From Aromatoleum toluclasticum ATCC 700605 (GTDB lineage: Bacteria; Pseudomonadota; Gammaproteobacteria; Burkholderiales; Rhodocyclaceae), in NCBI RefSeq assembly GCF_000378245.1, contig NZ_KB899500.1, positions 124,001 to 188,000 on the forward strand: a stretch of DNA of 64,000 nt. Direction: 5' to 3'. The position numbers were made by a program, and so were the translations under genes. Within the stretch, counting starts at the first letter, position 1. Every line of letters starts with the position of its first letter. Shown here piece after piece: positions 36,393 to 45,226 of the stretch. The notes under the pieces are model-generated. The model worked only from the letters and a program-made list of their open reading frames with translations, made no database searches and was not told the DNA's origin.

Positions 36393-36889
36393 TTGATGGC
36401 TCCCGTGAGGGCAGCGCGGGCGTCGCGCAGGATGGCGGCGAACTGGTGCCAGGCCATCACCGCCATCGCAGCAGGCAGTACCGAGTAGTTGTACCAGCGG
36501 GGCAGCTGAGTGGTTGCGCCGAGTTCGACGCGTACCTCGGGACGGCTGACCCAGTCGAGACCCAACCAGCACACGAAGGCAAACAGGCCCAGCATGACCA
36601 GCCCCAGCACCGCGAGCAGCGCGTGACGCGCGCGCGGGCGTAGCGCCTGCGGCAGGAAGTCGATGGTGACGAGCTGGCCGTGATGCACCAGCAGCGACAG
36701 GCCGAAAAGGGTCGCGAAGACGAGGAGCTGAACCGAGATTTCCTCGGCCCAGAAGATCGGGGCACTGAAGAAATAGCGCATGAACACCTGTGCGACCATG
36801 ATGCAGGCGATCGCGGCCGTGAGCGCGATCACCAGGCCGCGCTCGATCGCGGCGAGGCCTTTGTCGGCCTTCTGGATGTGAGCAAACAT
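36389..36889 (-). CDS. dctQ: TRAP transporter small permease (DctQ type)
   Basis: A 166-residue protein with four predicted helices (for example LVIALTAAIACIMVAQVFMR, LLVFATLFGLSLLVHH). The motif WAEEISVQLL is characteristic of the small subunit, which pairs with DctM. The stop codon overlaps the dctM start codon. It lies between dctP and dctM. Confidence 0.9.
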   Translation of the reverse strand: MFAHIQKADKGLAAIERGLVIALTAAIACIMVAQVFMRYFFSAPIFWAEEISVQLLVFATLFGLSLLVHHGQLVTIDFLPQALRPRARHALLAVLGLVMLGLFAFVCWLGLDWVSRPEVRVELGATTQLPRWYNYSVLPAAMAVMAWHQFAAILRDARAALTGAIK

Positions 36890-36988
36890 CGGATGGGTTC
36901 CCGTGTGGGGCGCGGCGAAGCGGAACGGCCCTCCCGGGCGATTCCGCGCGTCGCTATGTGATGTCGATGAGAGTCCCGGAGGAGCGGA

Positions 36989-37963
36989 TCAGAGATCCTT
37001 CGCCTGCTTGTAGAAGTCGGCGATCAGCGGGTTCTTCGCGACGTACTGATCGCGCACCTTGCTGCCCACGGCCTGGAAGGACGCGATGTCGGCCTTCACG
37101 ACGTTCGCGCCGTCGGCCTTCGCCTTCGCGAGATTGCTCACGTCGGCATCGATCGCGGTCTTGTAGCCCCACTGCTCGGCATCGGCGACGACCTTGGCGA
37201 TCATGTCGCGCTCGGCCTGGCTGCGGGTGTCCCACCACTTCTTCGACACCACGATCACTGCCGGGAAGGCCATGTGGCCGGTAAGCGTCAGGTTGGGCGC
37301 CTGCTGGTGGAACTTGAGGCCGACCAGTGCGTCGAGGTCGATGTCGACCGCATCGAGCAGCTTGGTCGTCAGCGACGGCGCCACTTCCGACAGCGGCATC
37401 GCCGTGGGCGCGGCGCCGTTGGCGTTCCACCAGTCGTTGTACACCGGGCTCGGGAAGGAGCGGATCTTCTTGTTCGCCAGATCCTTCGCCGACGCAACCG
37501 GCTGCACGGACAGCACGTGGCGCATGCCCGCGAAGGTGTAGCCGAGGCCGATCAGGCCGTGCTGCTCCAGGCGCTTGAGCATTTCCTTGGCGGCCGGCGC
37601 CTTCGCGGCGCGCGTGGCGTGCGCGACGTCCTTGAACACGTAGGGCAGCGACCAGCCGAGGAAGGATTCCTCGCGGTTGGAGAGCCCGCCGACGGTGAAG
37701 ATGCCGAACTGCTGCGCACCCGACTGCATCAGGTTGATCATCTGCGCCTCGTTGCCGAGCTTCTGCAGCGGGCTGACGGCGATCTTCATCTTGCCGCCGG
37801 AGGCCGTCGCGAGATCGGTCGAGATCTTCTCCGACACCTGGTGCCACACGTGAGTCGGCGGGGTGATGTGGCCGAGTTTGAGCGCCTGGGCGTGGGCAGC
37901 CACGGCCGCCACGGAGAGCGTGAGGCCGGCGAGCAGGGCGCGCATTGTTTTCTTGAATTGCAT
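36989..37963 (-). CDS. dctP: TRAP transporter substrate-binding protein (DctP type)
   Basis: A 324-residue periplasmic protein with a signal peptide (ALLAGLTLSVAAVAAHAQA). The mature part has the family features LKLGHITPPTHVWHQVSEKI, RSFPSPVYNDWWNANGAAPT and TKLLDAVDIDLDALVGLKF, in which an arginine would bind the substrate carboxylate. It lies 41 bases after the maleylpyruvate isomerase gene and so is part of the gentisate operon. The substrate is probably an aromatic or other organic acid; this cannot be read directly. Confidence 0.92.
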   Translation of the reverse strand: MQFKKTMRALLAGLTLSVAAVAAHAQALKLGHITPPTHVWHQVSEKISTDLATASGGKMKIAVSPLQKLGNEAQMINLMQSGAQQFGIFTVGGLSNREESFLGWSLPYVFKDVAHATRAAKAPAAKEMLKRLEQHGLIGLGYTFAGMRHVLSVQPVASAKDLANKKIRSFPSPVYNDWWNANGAAPTAMPLSEVAPSLTTKLLDAVDIDLDALVGLKFHQQAPNLTLTGHMAFPAVIVVSKKWWDTRSQAERDMIAKVVADAEQWGYKTAIDADVSNLAKAKADGANVVKADIASFQAVGSKVRDQYVAKNPLIADFYKQAKDL

Positions 37964-38004
37964 TTAAGTCTCCTCGGGGTAACTACTTTTATTCAATTCG
38001 CGTC

Positions 38005-38655
38005 TTACTTGGCGTCGGGCTGGAGCACCGGCGCCGCGCGCCGGAAGGCGTCGAGCTCACCGCAGGCGCGGTCGATCGCGACGATGTTCGGATACGCGCT
38101 CAGGTCGACATTGAAGCGGCGCGCGCTCTCGACCTGAGGGACCAGGTACACGTCGGCGAGCGTCGGCGCATTGCCGAAGCAGAAGGCGCCGCGCGACTTG
38201 TCGGCCGCGAGCAGCGCCTCCAGCGCGTCGAAGCCGGCCGTGATCCAGGTCGCGCACCACGCCTGCACCGCCGCCTCGTCGCAGCCGAGCGTCTTCTTCA
38301 GGTACTCGAGGATGCGGCGGTTGTTGATCGGGTGGATGTCGCAACCGACGATCGCCGCCAGCGCGCGCACGCGGGCGCGGTCGTCGGCGTTCGCGGGCAG
38401 CAGCGCGGGGTTCGGGTAGCGTTCTTCCAGCCACTCGATGATGGCCGGCGTCTGCGTCAGCGTCAGGTCGCCCTCGGTTGACCCCGACACCAGCGCCGGC
38501 ACCAAGCCCTGCGGGTTGAGTGCCTTGAACGCGGCGCCGAGGTGCTGCTCCGTGCGCAGGTCGACCGGCACGTACTCGTACGCGATGCCCTTCAGATTCA
38601 GGGCGATGCGCAGGCGGTGCGAGGTGCCGCTGCGGAAGAAGTTGTAGAGCTTCAT
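38005..38655 (-). CDS. nagL: Glutathione-dependent maleylpyruvate/maleylacetoacetate isomerase
   Basis: A 216-residue zeta-class glutathione transferase that converts maleylpyruvate to fumarylpyruvate in the gentisate pathway. Seen are the N-terminal FFRSGTSHRLRIALNLKGI with the catalytic SxxxSxR-like segment, the glutathione-site LNPQGLVPAL and LTQTPAIIEWLEERYP, and a C-terminal APTLADVYLVPQVESARRF. ATG at 38655 is chosen for its GAGCGGGA ribosome-binding site at a good distance; ATG at 38661 is an alternative. The gentisate context makes maleylpyruvate the likely substrate. Confidence 0.9.
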   Translation of the reverse strand: MKLYNFFRSGTSHRLRIALNLKGIAYEYVPVDLRTEQHLGAAFKALNPQGLVPALVSGSTEGDLTLTQTPAIIEWLEERYPNPALLPANADDRARVRALAAIVGCDIHPINNRRILEYLKKTLGCDEAAVQAWCATWITAGFDALEALLAADKSRGAFCFGNAPTLADVYLVPQVESARRFNVDLSAYPNIVAIDRACGELDAFRRAAPVLQPDAK

Positions 38656-38669
38656 CGACATCGTCCCGC

Positions 38670-39866
38670 TCAGTCCTTGGCGAGGCAGTTATCGACGTTC
38701 CAGCCGTACAGCCACTCCATCGCGTCGTAGAAGCGTTCCGGCGTGCGGCCCTTCCACAGGTCGTTGCGCACCAGGCGCTCGACGCCCTTGGCGTGGTAGA
38801 TGCGGCCCATCTCGCGCGAGGACAGCACGATGCGTGCGGTGCGGGCGATGCGCGAACGCTGGTACAGGTCGAAGGCCTTCTCGAAGTCGTTGCCATTGAC
38901 ACGCAGCGCCTCGCCCAGCGTCACGGCGTCTTCGAGCGCCATGCATGCGCCCTGCGCCATGTACTGCGTCGTCGGATGCGCGGCGTCGCCCAGCAGGGTC
39001 ACGCGGCCGAAGGACCACTGGCCGATCGGTTCGCGGTCGGCGGTCGCCCAGCGCTTCCAGCTCTTGGGCAGGTCGATCAGCTGGCGCGCCTTCGGGCAGA
39101 TGCCCTGGAAGTAGCTCTGCACTTCCTCGCGGCTGCCTTCAGTGACGCCCCACTCTTCCTTCTCGCGGCTGTGGAAGGTCACGACGACGTTGTACTGCTC
39201 GCCGCCGCGCAGCGGGTAATGCACGAGGTGGCAGTTCGGGCCGACCCAGATGCTCGCGGCGTTCCACTGCAAGTTCTCGGGGAAATCCTTCTTGTCGATC
39301 ACGGCGCGATAGACGACGTGGCCGGTCACGCGCGCCGGGTCATTGACGTATTGCGCACGCACGACCGACTTCACGCCGTCCGCGCCGATCAGCGCGACGC
39401 CGCGGAAGGCGTTGCCGTGCTGGTCATACACCGTGACACCGTTCGCATCCTGCTCGACGCGCTGGACGTGGGTCGAAGTGCGGAATTCGACGCGACCGGT
39501 TTCCTGCGCGCCTTCGAGCAGCGACAGATGCACATCCACGCGGTGAATCACCGCGTACGGGTTGCCGAAGCGCTTACGGAAGGCCTCGCCGGTGGGGATG
39601 CGGCCGACGAGGGTCTCGTCGAGCGCGTCGTGCATCACCATCTCGTCCGTATACACCGCACGGCCGCGCGCCTTTTCGCCGACACCCAAGGCGTCGAAGG
39701 CGTGGAAGGCGTTGGGGCCCAGCTGGATGCCGGCGCCGATCTCGCCGATCTCGGCTGCCTGCTCCAGCACCAGCACCTGGAAGCCCTGGCGCACCAGCGC
39801 GAGCGCGGCTGCGAGGCCGCCAATGCCGCCGCCGGCGACGATTACGGGAAGCTGTTGCTCGGTCAT
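38670..39866 (-). CDS. 3-hydroxybenzoate 6-hydroxylase (FAD monooxygenase)
   Basis: Hydroxylates 3-hydroxybenzoate to gentisate with NADH and O2. The 398-residue protein is a class A flavoprotein: GGGIGGLAAALALVRQG (Rossmann) at residue 12, the motif LIGADGVKSVVRAQ near residue 165 and TLLGDAAHPTTQYMAQGACM near residue 290. ATG at 39866 follows GGAGAC. Salicylate hydroxylase is related, but the cluster encodes gentisate dioxygenase and no catechol enzymes, so the 3-hydroxybenzoate role is preferred. It sits between nagL and nagK. Confidence 0.88.
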   Translation of the reverse strand: MTEQQLPVIVAGGGIGGLAAALALVRQGFQVLVLEQAAEIGEIGAGIQLGPNAFHAFDALGVGEKARGRAVYTDEMVMHDALDETLVGRIPTGEAFRKRFGNPYAVIHRVDVHLSLLEGAQETGRVEFRTSTHVQRVEQDANGVTVYDQHGNAFRGVALIGADGVKSVVRAQYVNDPARVTGHVVYRAVIDKKDFPENLQWNAASIWVGPNCHLVHYPLRGGEQYNVVVTFHSREKEEWGVTEGSREEVQSYFQGICPKARQLIDLPKSWKRWATADREPIGQWSFGRVTLLGDAAHPTTQYMAQGACMALEDAVTLGEALRVNGNDFEKAFDLYQRSRIARTARIVLSSREMGRIYHAKGVERLVRNDLWKGRTPERFYDAMEWLYGWNVDNCLAKD

Positions 39867-39926
39867 GTGTGTCTCCTCGATCTCGATCAATGGGGCCGGA
39901 GCGGCTGCCCGCTCCGTCCTCGGGTC

Positions 39927-40637
39927 TTATTCGGTTGCGCCGATCGTCAGCTCGATGTCGCCGACCTGGTCGACGTGGCCGGTGATGCGGTCACCGCTCT
40001 TCACCGCGCCCACGCCTTCCGGCGTGCCGGTGAAGATCAGGTCGCCCGGCTCGAGGTGGTAGAACTTCGACAGGTCGGCGATCAGCTCGGGGATGCTCCA
40101 GATCAGTTGCGACAGGTCGGCGGTCTGGCGGGTCTCGCCATTCACCTGCAGGTTGATCGCGCCCGTGCGCAGCACGCCGAACTTGCCGATCGGCACGATC
40201 TCGGTGCACACCGCCGACAGCTCGAAGTCCTTGCCCAGGTCCCACGGACGACCCTGCTCGCGGGCCACCAGCTGCAGGTCGCGGCGCGTCATGTCGAGGC
40301 CGGCAGCGTAACCGTAGATCATGCCTTCCGCATCGGCTTCGACGACGCGGAAACCGGGCGCGCCGATCGCGACCACGAGCTCCATTTCATAGTGGTAGTT
40401 CGACGTGCCGGTCGGATACGGCACAGTCGCCCCCGACTCCACCAGCGTCGAGGCAGCCTTCGTGAAGTAGAAGGGCTGCGCATTGGCCTTGTCGACCGGG
40501 CGGCCCATTTCGACGGCATGCGCGTGATAGTTGCGGCCGACGCAGAAGATGCGCTTGACCGGGTAGCGGGACTCGATACCGCGCACCGGCAGCGAATACA
40601 CCGGCGAGGGCGGGAACAGGTATTGGGTTTGGGACAT
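39927..40637 (-). CDS. nagK: Fumarylpyruvate hydrolase (FAH family)
   Basis: Hydrolyses fumarylpyruvate to fumarate and pyruvate. The 236-residue protein has [15 protein letters not shown], the metal-binding [22 protein letters not shown] and [18 protein letters not shown]. It is one of two FAH-family proteins in the window; the other is in the hydantoinase-linked operon at 25725-26567. Gene order gentisate dioxygenase, nagK, hydroxylase, nagL. Confidence 0.92.
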   Translation of the reverse strand: MSQTQYLFPPSPVYSLPVRGIESRYPVKRIFCVGRNYHAHAVEMGRPVDKANAQPFYFTKAASTLVESGATVPYPTGTSNYHYEMELVVAIGAPGFRVVEADAEGMIYGYAAGLDMTRRDLQLVAREQGRPWDLGKDFELSAVCTEIVPIGKFGVLRTGAINLQVNGETRQTADLSQLIWSIPELIADLSKFYHLEPGDLIFTGTPEGVGAVKSGDRITGHVDQVGDIELTIGATE

Positions 40638-40670
40638 GTCGGTTCTCTGTGAGTCGTTTGAATTCTTGGA

Positions 40671-41711
40671 TCAGGCGCGCACTTCGTAGACGCCCAACTT
40701 CTTGTGCAGCGGGCTCTCGTCGGCGACGAAGACGAAGGCCGGCTCGCTCGCCGAACGGTTCTTCAGCGTCACGGGCGTATAGCCGGGGGCGCAGCAGGTG
40801 TCGGCAGGCGACAGCGCAAAACGGTTCGCCTCGATCGCCACTTCGGCACCGCCTTCGATCAGGTGGAACACCATCGCCGGCGAGCGCGCGGGCAGATTCA
40901 GCGTCTCGCCCGGACGCAGCATCAGCGCGGAGAAGCCGAGGATGTTCTGGCAGTCGGAGCCGTTCTCGGGATTCACGTAGGCGACCTGCACGGCCTCGAC
41001 ATCCGGTTGCGACTCGGCCAGGCTCAGCAGCGCGGCGCGGGCATCGGCCCACGGGTAACGCAGCATCGGGTAGCGGCGGGCGCTACCACGCGAGAACACC
41101 GGCGAGGGCACGACGCCGCCGCGGGCGTAGTTGCGTTCGAGACGGGTAGCGGTCACGTCCTGTTCCTTGCCTTCGACGGCATAGGAGGTTTCCGTGTAGT
41201 ACACCAGCGGCAGATCCAGCACGTCCAGCCACACCACCGGCTCCTTGCCGTCGTGGCCATGCTCGTGCCACAGGCCGGTCGGCGTCAGGATCAGGTCGCC
41301 ACGGCTCATCGGGCACTTCTCGCCATCGACGGTCGTGTAGGCGCCCTCGCCTTCGACGATCATGCGCACAGCGTTCGGGGTATGCTTGTGCGACGGCGCC
41401 CACTCGCCCGGCAGCAGCAACTGCATGCCGAGGTAGATCGCCGCGCTCGCCTGCATCTTCTCGAGGCCGTGACCCGGGTTGGCGAGCACCAGCACGCGGC
41501 GCTCCGCCTTCTCGATCGGAGTCAGCTCGCCGGCCTGCATCAGCAGCGGGCGCAGCGCCTCATAGGACCACATCACGGGCTGGGTGCGGCGGGCGGGCGT
41601 GCCCGGCGGCAGGACCGAGCGCAGGCTGGGCCACAGCGGGACCAGGTTTTGTGCACCAAGCGACTCGCGGTAGGCGAGCGGCAGATCATCGAGACGACCA
41701 AGTTCCTGCAT
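40671..41711 (-). CDS. Gentisate 1,2-dioxygenase
   Basis: Opens the gentisate ring to maleylpyruvate with Fe(II) and O2. The 346-residue protein has two cupin domains; ligand histidines are visible in EWAPSHKHTPNAVRMIVEGE and in WHEHGHDG, and the second cupin near MVFHLIEGGAEV. ATG at 41711 has GGAGGAG five bases upstream, so the five-residue longer frame (MEESG) is unlikely. It is the first gene of the operon that ends with dctM, and it diverges from a LysR regulator across about 170 bases containing two palindromes. Confidence 0.93.
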   Translation of the reverse strand: MQELGRLDDLPLAYRESLGAQNLVPLWPSLRSVLPPGTPARRTQPVMWSYEALRPLLMQAGELTPIEKAERRVLVLANPGHGLEKMQASAAIYLGMQLLLPGEWAPSHKHTPNAVRMIVEGEGAYTTVDGEKCPMSRGDLILTPTGLWHEHGHDGKEPVVWLDVLDLPLVYYTETSYAVEGKEQDVTATRLERNYARGGVVPSPVFSRGSARRYPMLRYPWADARAALLSLAESQPDVEAVQVAYVNPENGSDCQNILGFSALMLRPGETLNLPARSPAMVFHLIEGGAEVAIEANRFALSPADTCCAPGYTPVTLKNRSASEPAFVFVADESPLHKKLGVYEVRA

Positions 41712-41804
41712 TCCTGACTCCTCCATCGGGGTATCACTGCCGGTTAGGTGGAAAACCTTTGCGCCAGATCAAGGCGGGCAGCGATTCGTTGTGATGGAGC
41801 GCAA

Positions 41805-41820
41805 TTTATCGATGGATAAA
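41805..41820. promoter_or_regulatory. Candidate LysR operator (TTTATC-N4-GATAAA)
   Basis: The 16-mer TTTATCGATGGATAAA has perfect 6-base arms. It contains the T-N11-A pattern of LysR regulators and lies between the divergent gentisate operon and lysR. Confidence 0.55.
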
Positions 41821-41853
41821 TATTCCGTCTAGGCAATGCATGAAATAATGTGA

Positions 41854-41868
41854 ATTCGAATTTCGAAT
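41854..41868. promoter_or_regulatory. Candidate LysR operator (ATTCGAA-T-TTCGAAT)
   Basis: The 15-mer is a perfect palindrome with 7-base arms and contains TTCGAATTTCGAA, a T-N11-A match. It ends 12 bases before the lysR start codon, a position suited to autorepression. Confidence 0.6.
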
Positions 41869-41880
41869 AATAGTCGAACG

Positions 41881-42807
41881 ATGAGCGCTCCCGACCTTCG
41901 CCTGCTGCAAGTCTTCGATGCCATGCACAAGACCCGCAGCGTGAGCCGCGCGGCCGATCTGCTCGAGCTTGGACAGCCCGCGGTCAGCATCGCACTCGGC
42001 AAGCTGCGCGAGCATTTTTCGGACCCCCTGTTCGTGCGCACTTCAAGCGGCATGGAACCGACCCCGCTCGCCGAGGAGCTGGTGCAGCCGATCCGCAATG
42101 CGCTCGACGCGCTCGACGCCGCCCTCGGCCATCGCAGCAGCTTCGACCCTGCCTCATCGGAGCGCAGCTTCCGCATCTGCATGACCGACATCACCCACCT
42201 GGTGCTGCTGCCGCGGCTATGGGGCGAACTGCGCGCGACCGCGCCGGGCATCCGCATCGAGATCGCTCCGCTGGACGATGACACCGGCCGCAAGCTCGAA
42301 GCGGGCGAAGCCGACCTCGCCGTCGGCTTCATTCCCGGCCTGGAGGCCGGTTTCTACCAGCAGGCGCTGTTCCGCCAGCATTACGTGTGCCTCGCGAGCG
42401 CCGACCACCCGCGCATCCACGGCGGCCTGACGCGGGAACAATTCGAGGCGGAAGACCACGCGGTATTCCGCACCACGGGCACGGGCCATCAGGTGATCGA
42501 GCAGGAGATCGCCCGCCAGGGCATCAAGCGCCGCATCGTGCTCGACATCCCGAACTTCCTCGGCGCGGCTTTCGTCGTCGAGCACACCGACCTGCTGATG
42601 ACCGTGCCCCGCCGGCTGGGCGAACTGCTGCGCGGACGCGGCGACTTCAGCGTCCTGCCCGTTCCCTTCCCGCTACCCGACTACACCATCAAGCAGCACT
42701 GGCACGCGCGTTTCCACCACGATCCCGGCAACCGCTGGCTGCGCGGGCTGATCGCGAACCTGATGTCCGAAGCCGGTGCGCGGCCAATCGAAAGCGACAG
42801 CCGCTAG
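41881..42807 (+). CDS. LysR-family regulator, probably of the gentisate operon
   Basis: A 308-residue regulator. The N-terminal winged helix reads LRLLQVFDAMHKTRSVSRAA and LGQPAVSIALGKLREHF; the rest is the inducer-binding domain typical of NahR/NagR-like proteins (DPLFVRTSSGMEPTPLAEEL, ADLAVGFIPGLEAGFYQQALF). It is divergent from the gentisate dioxygenase gene, so it likely activates that operon with an aromatic acid as inducer. Its stop codon overlaps the convergent stop codon of the DUF364 gene in CTAG, four bases in all. Confidence 0.9.
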   Translation: MSAPDLRLLQVFDAMHKTRSVSRAADLLELGQPAVSIALGKLREHFSDPLFVRTSSGMEPTPLAEELVQPIRNALDALDAALGHRSSFDPASSERSFRICMTDITHLVLLPRLWGELRATAPGIRIEIAPLDDDTGRKLEAGEADLAVGFIPGLEAGFYQQALFRQHYVCLASADHPRIHGGLTREQFEAEDHAVFRTTGTGHQVIEQEIARQGIKRRIVLDIPNFLGAAFVVEHTDLLMTVPRRLGELLRGRGDFSVLPVPFPLPDYTIKQHWHARFHHDPGNRWLRGLIANLMSEAGARPIESDSR

Positions 42808-43643
42808 ATTTTCGCCAGCAAGGTCTCGAAGCCCGGATAGGCGTCCGCCGCGATCGCGAACTTGCGCGCGAAGCTCCCGCGCTCGCTCCCGCTGCGCAGC
42901 GCATCGACGAAGCCCTCGCGATCATGCACCCAGCTCCCGCCCACCAGCGTCACGCCGCGGGCGAACAGCGCATCGGGCAGGCAGCCCGCGCTCGGCCCGA
43001 TCATCGCGAACCAGCGCGCGTCGCGGCAGAAACCCAGCATGTGGTCGAGAGTGTCGTTGAGCAGCAGCGTGCTGGTCGACAACACCTTGCCGCAGCCCGC
43101 CAGCTCCGCCGGGTCGAGCGTCACGCGGTAGCCGTCCCGGTCGCCCGCGAGTTCCGCCTTCAGCTCGACGACCGTGAGTTCAGCGCCGGATTTGAGGATG
43201 CGGCCGATAAGGGGCGTGAACAGCCCGATCATGCCGATGCGCTCACCCGGCTGCGGGTCCAGCCCGCCGATCGAATCGGCGCTGGTATCCGGGCGGTAGC
43301 CGGCGCGATCGAAGAAGCTGCGCGTCAGGGCGTTCGCGGCGGCGAAACCGAGCGTGCGCTGGATGCCGCTGCCATTCACGTAGGCACGGGCGAGTTCGAG
43401 CGCGGCGGCCCCCGCGAGCGCAAAGCCGCCCTCCCCTGCACGCATGCGCGCCAGCGTGTCGTCGAGCAGCACGTAGGACAGCCCCAGCGAACCGTCATCG
43501 AGCTCCAGCGCGCAGAACTCGCCGCGATCGCCGGGCAAGGGCGCATCCCCGGCCGGCGGCAGGTGCAGCGCACGCACCCGCGGCAAGGAGCCGCGAGCGG
43601 CGAAGCGTTCGAGTTGTGCGAGGTAGGTTTCGGCAAAGTTCAT
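42804..43643 (-). CDS. DUF364-family protein (putative heavy-metal chelation domain)
   Basis: A 279-residue protein matching the DUF4213/DUF364 layout: an N-terminal half with YVLLDDTLARM and AAANALTRSFFD, then IGMIGLFTPLIGRIL, LSTSTLLLNDTLDHMLGF and MIGPSAGCLPDALFARGV, the Rossmann-like C-terminal part. Members have been proposed to chelate metals, but the function is unproven. The start codon overlaps the stop codon of the VWA protein gene (ATGA), so it is translationally coupled to the RavA-ViaA-like pair. This linkage is worth attention. Confidence 0.75.
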   Translation of the reverse strand: MNFAETYLAQLERFAARGSLPRVRALHLPPAGDAPLPGDRGEFCALELDDGSLGLSYVLLDDTLARMRAGEGGFALAGAAALELARAYVNGSGIQRTLGFAAANALTRSFFDRAGYRPDTSADSIGGLDPQPGERIGMIGLFTPLIGRILKSGAELTVVELKAELAGDRDGYRVTLDPAELAGCGKVLSTSTLLLNDTLDHMLGFCRDARWFAMIGPSAGCLPDALFARGVTLVGGSWVHDREGFVDALRSGSERGSFARKFAIAADAYPGFETLLAKI

Positions 43644-45220
43644 GCGGAATTCTCAGGCTGAGGATCGCCCCGGTGCCGGCCCGCGCGCACTGCGGCGGAA
43701 GCCGTCGCCCCGGAGGTCGTGGAGTCGCGGTTCGCCTGCGTACGCAGCGCCCCGGGGAAGAATCGTGCGGTGAGGCTGTTCGAATCGAGCGGCGAATCCG
43801 TGTCGACGCCGCCGTAGCGGCGCCAGTCGCGCACCCAGAATATGTCGTCGGCGACTTCGAGGAAGCCGATCGTCTCGCGGTCGCCTACCAGCACGCCCTG
43901 CACGTGCAGCCCGCGCTCGCGGCGCATCGTCCGCAGGCGCTCGGCAACATCGGCCGTCGCCCCGAACTCGCCGTCCGACACGATCAGGAGGTCGGCCTGC
44001 CGCCAGCGCGCGTCCTCGAGCTTCGCCAGCGCCGCCTCGATCGGGCCGCACACGTCGGTACCGCCGCGGAACGCCTGGCCGAGGAAGCGCGTGAGCCGCC
44101 CGATGCCGTCCGCGTCCACCAGCAGCGTCATGTCGACCACCTCGCCGGGACCGCCGAAGGTGAATACGTGGCACGCGCGTTTCTGCGCGTGGGCCGTGCG
44201 CACCGCCTCGAGCACCGCCGCCTTCGCGACCGCCTCGGCGCCACCGCGCATCGACCCCGAGGTATCGACGCACAGCAGCATCGGCCCCATCTCCAGGCGC
44301 TTCGCCGGCTGCGGACGCGGCGTCGGACGTTGCACCGCCTCCTCATGGCGACGGATCTCCTGCATGCGGTCGTCGTCCTCGTAGCACAACAGCGTCCGCT
44401 CGGCGCGCCGGGCATGCCACACGAGGCGCAGGCGGGGGTGACCGAGCAGCATCGCCTCGGCCGGCAGCATGCGCGCGACGCGATCGGCACGATGGATGCC
44501 GCGCGTCTCGCCGGGCATGTCGGGAACGCGCACGGTGCTGCGTTCCGCGCGCCGGGCGGTCGCCTCCTCGATCACCTGCACGGTGACGCGCCCGGCCTCG
44601 TCCGGCTCGTCCGTCTCCGCTGCGCGCCCAAGGCGCCGGATAAGATCCGCGAGTTCGGGCAGGCGCTCGAGCAGCCGCCGGATGCGCACGACCTCCTGCC
44701 AGCCCTCGCTGCGCAGCAGCCCGCGGATTCGGTCGAAGCGCGTGCTCTTGGCGTCGTCGGGGATCATGCCGAAGACCTCGGCCAGATCGTCCATGTCGCC
44801 GCAGCGGTCCTGCCAGTCGGCGGCAAAGGCGTCCACGGCCATCCCGATCGCCCTCGCCTCGTCCGCACCGCGGTCGCGGTAATCGACGATGAAATCGACA
44901 TGGAAGAGGATGCTCATCAGCACGGTGTCCGCGAGCTCGCCCTCGTCCCGACAATAGCGCGCGAGGTCGAGACCTAGCATCGCATCGACCAGCCTGCGTG
45001 CGATCGCGGGCGGCGGCCAGCGCCACGTCCCGAACGGCGGCAGCCTGCCGGAGACGAGCGCCGCGCGCAGCTCCGCAAGGGCCGCGAGCCGCGCTTCCAC
45101 GCCGCCCTGCGCATTCGTGAGCCCGCCCAGCCACAAGCCGCGCACGAGTCCATCCAGTGCCGCCAGCCGGCTTTCCTTCGCCTCGAAGAGCAGCGGCGCA
45201 GGCCTGGCGATCGCGTTCAT
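43640..45220 (-). CDS. VWA-domain protein, ViaA-like
   Basis: A 526-residue protein whose C-terminal third holds a von Willebrand factor A domain with a metal ion-dependent adhesion site (CVDTSGSM, then GTDVCGPIE and IVSDGEFGA); the N-terminal two thirds are helical. It resembles ViaA (YieM), the partner of the MoxR AAA+ ATPase RavA, which in E. coli affects respiratory Fe-S complexes and aminoglycoside uptake. It starts six bases after the RavA-like gene. The C-terminus ends in an unstructured Ser/Thr/Ala-rich tail. Confidence 0.85.
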   Translation of the reverse strand: MNAIARPAPLLFEAKESRLAALDGLVRGLWLGGLTNAQGGVEARLAALAELRAALVSGRLPPFGTWRWPPPAIARRLVDAMLGLDLARYCRDEGELADTVLMSILFHVDFIVDYRDRGADEARAIGMAVDAFAADWQDRCGDMDDLAEVFGMIPDDAKSTRFDRIRGLLRSEGWQEVVRIRRLLERLPELADLIRRLGRAAETDEPDEAGRVTVQVIEEATARRAERSTVRVPDMPGETRGIHRADRVARMLPAEAMLLGHPRLRLVWHARRAERTLLCYEDDDRMQEIRRHEEAVQRPTPRPQPAKRLEMGPMLLCVDTSGSMRGGAEAVAKAAVLEAVRTAHAQKRACHVFTFGGPGEVVDMTLLVDADGIGRLTRFLGQAFRGGTDVCGPIEAALAKLEDARWRQADLLIVSDGEFGATADVAERLRTMRRERGLHVQGVLVGDRETIGFLEVADDIFWVRDWRRYGGVDTDSPLDSNSLTARFFPGALRTQANRDSTTSGATASAAVRAGRHRGDPQPENSA

Positions 45221-45226
45221 GCCTGC

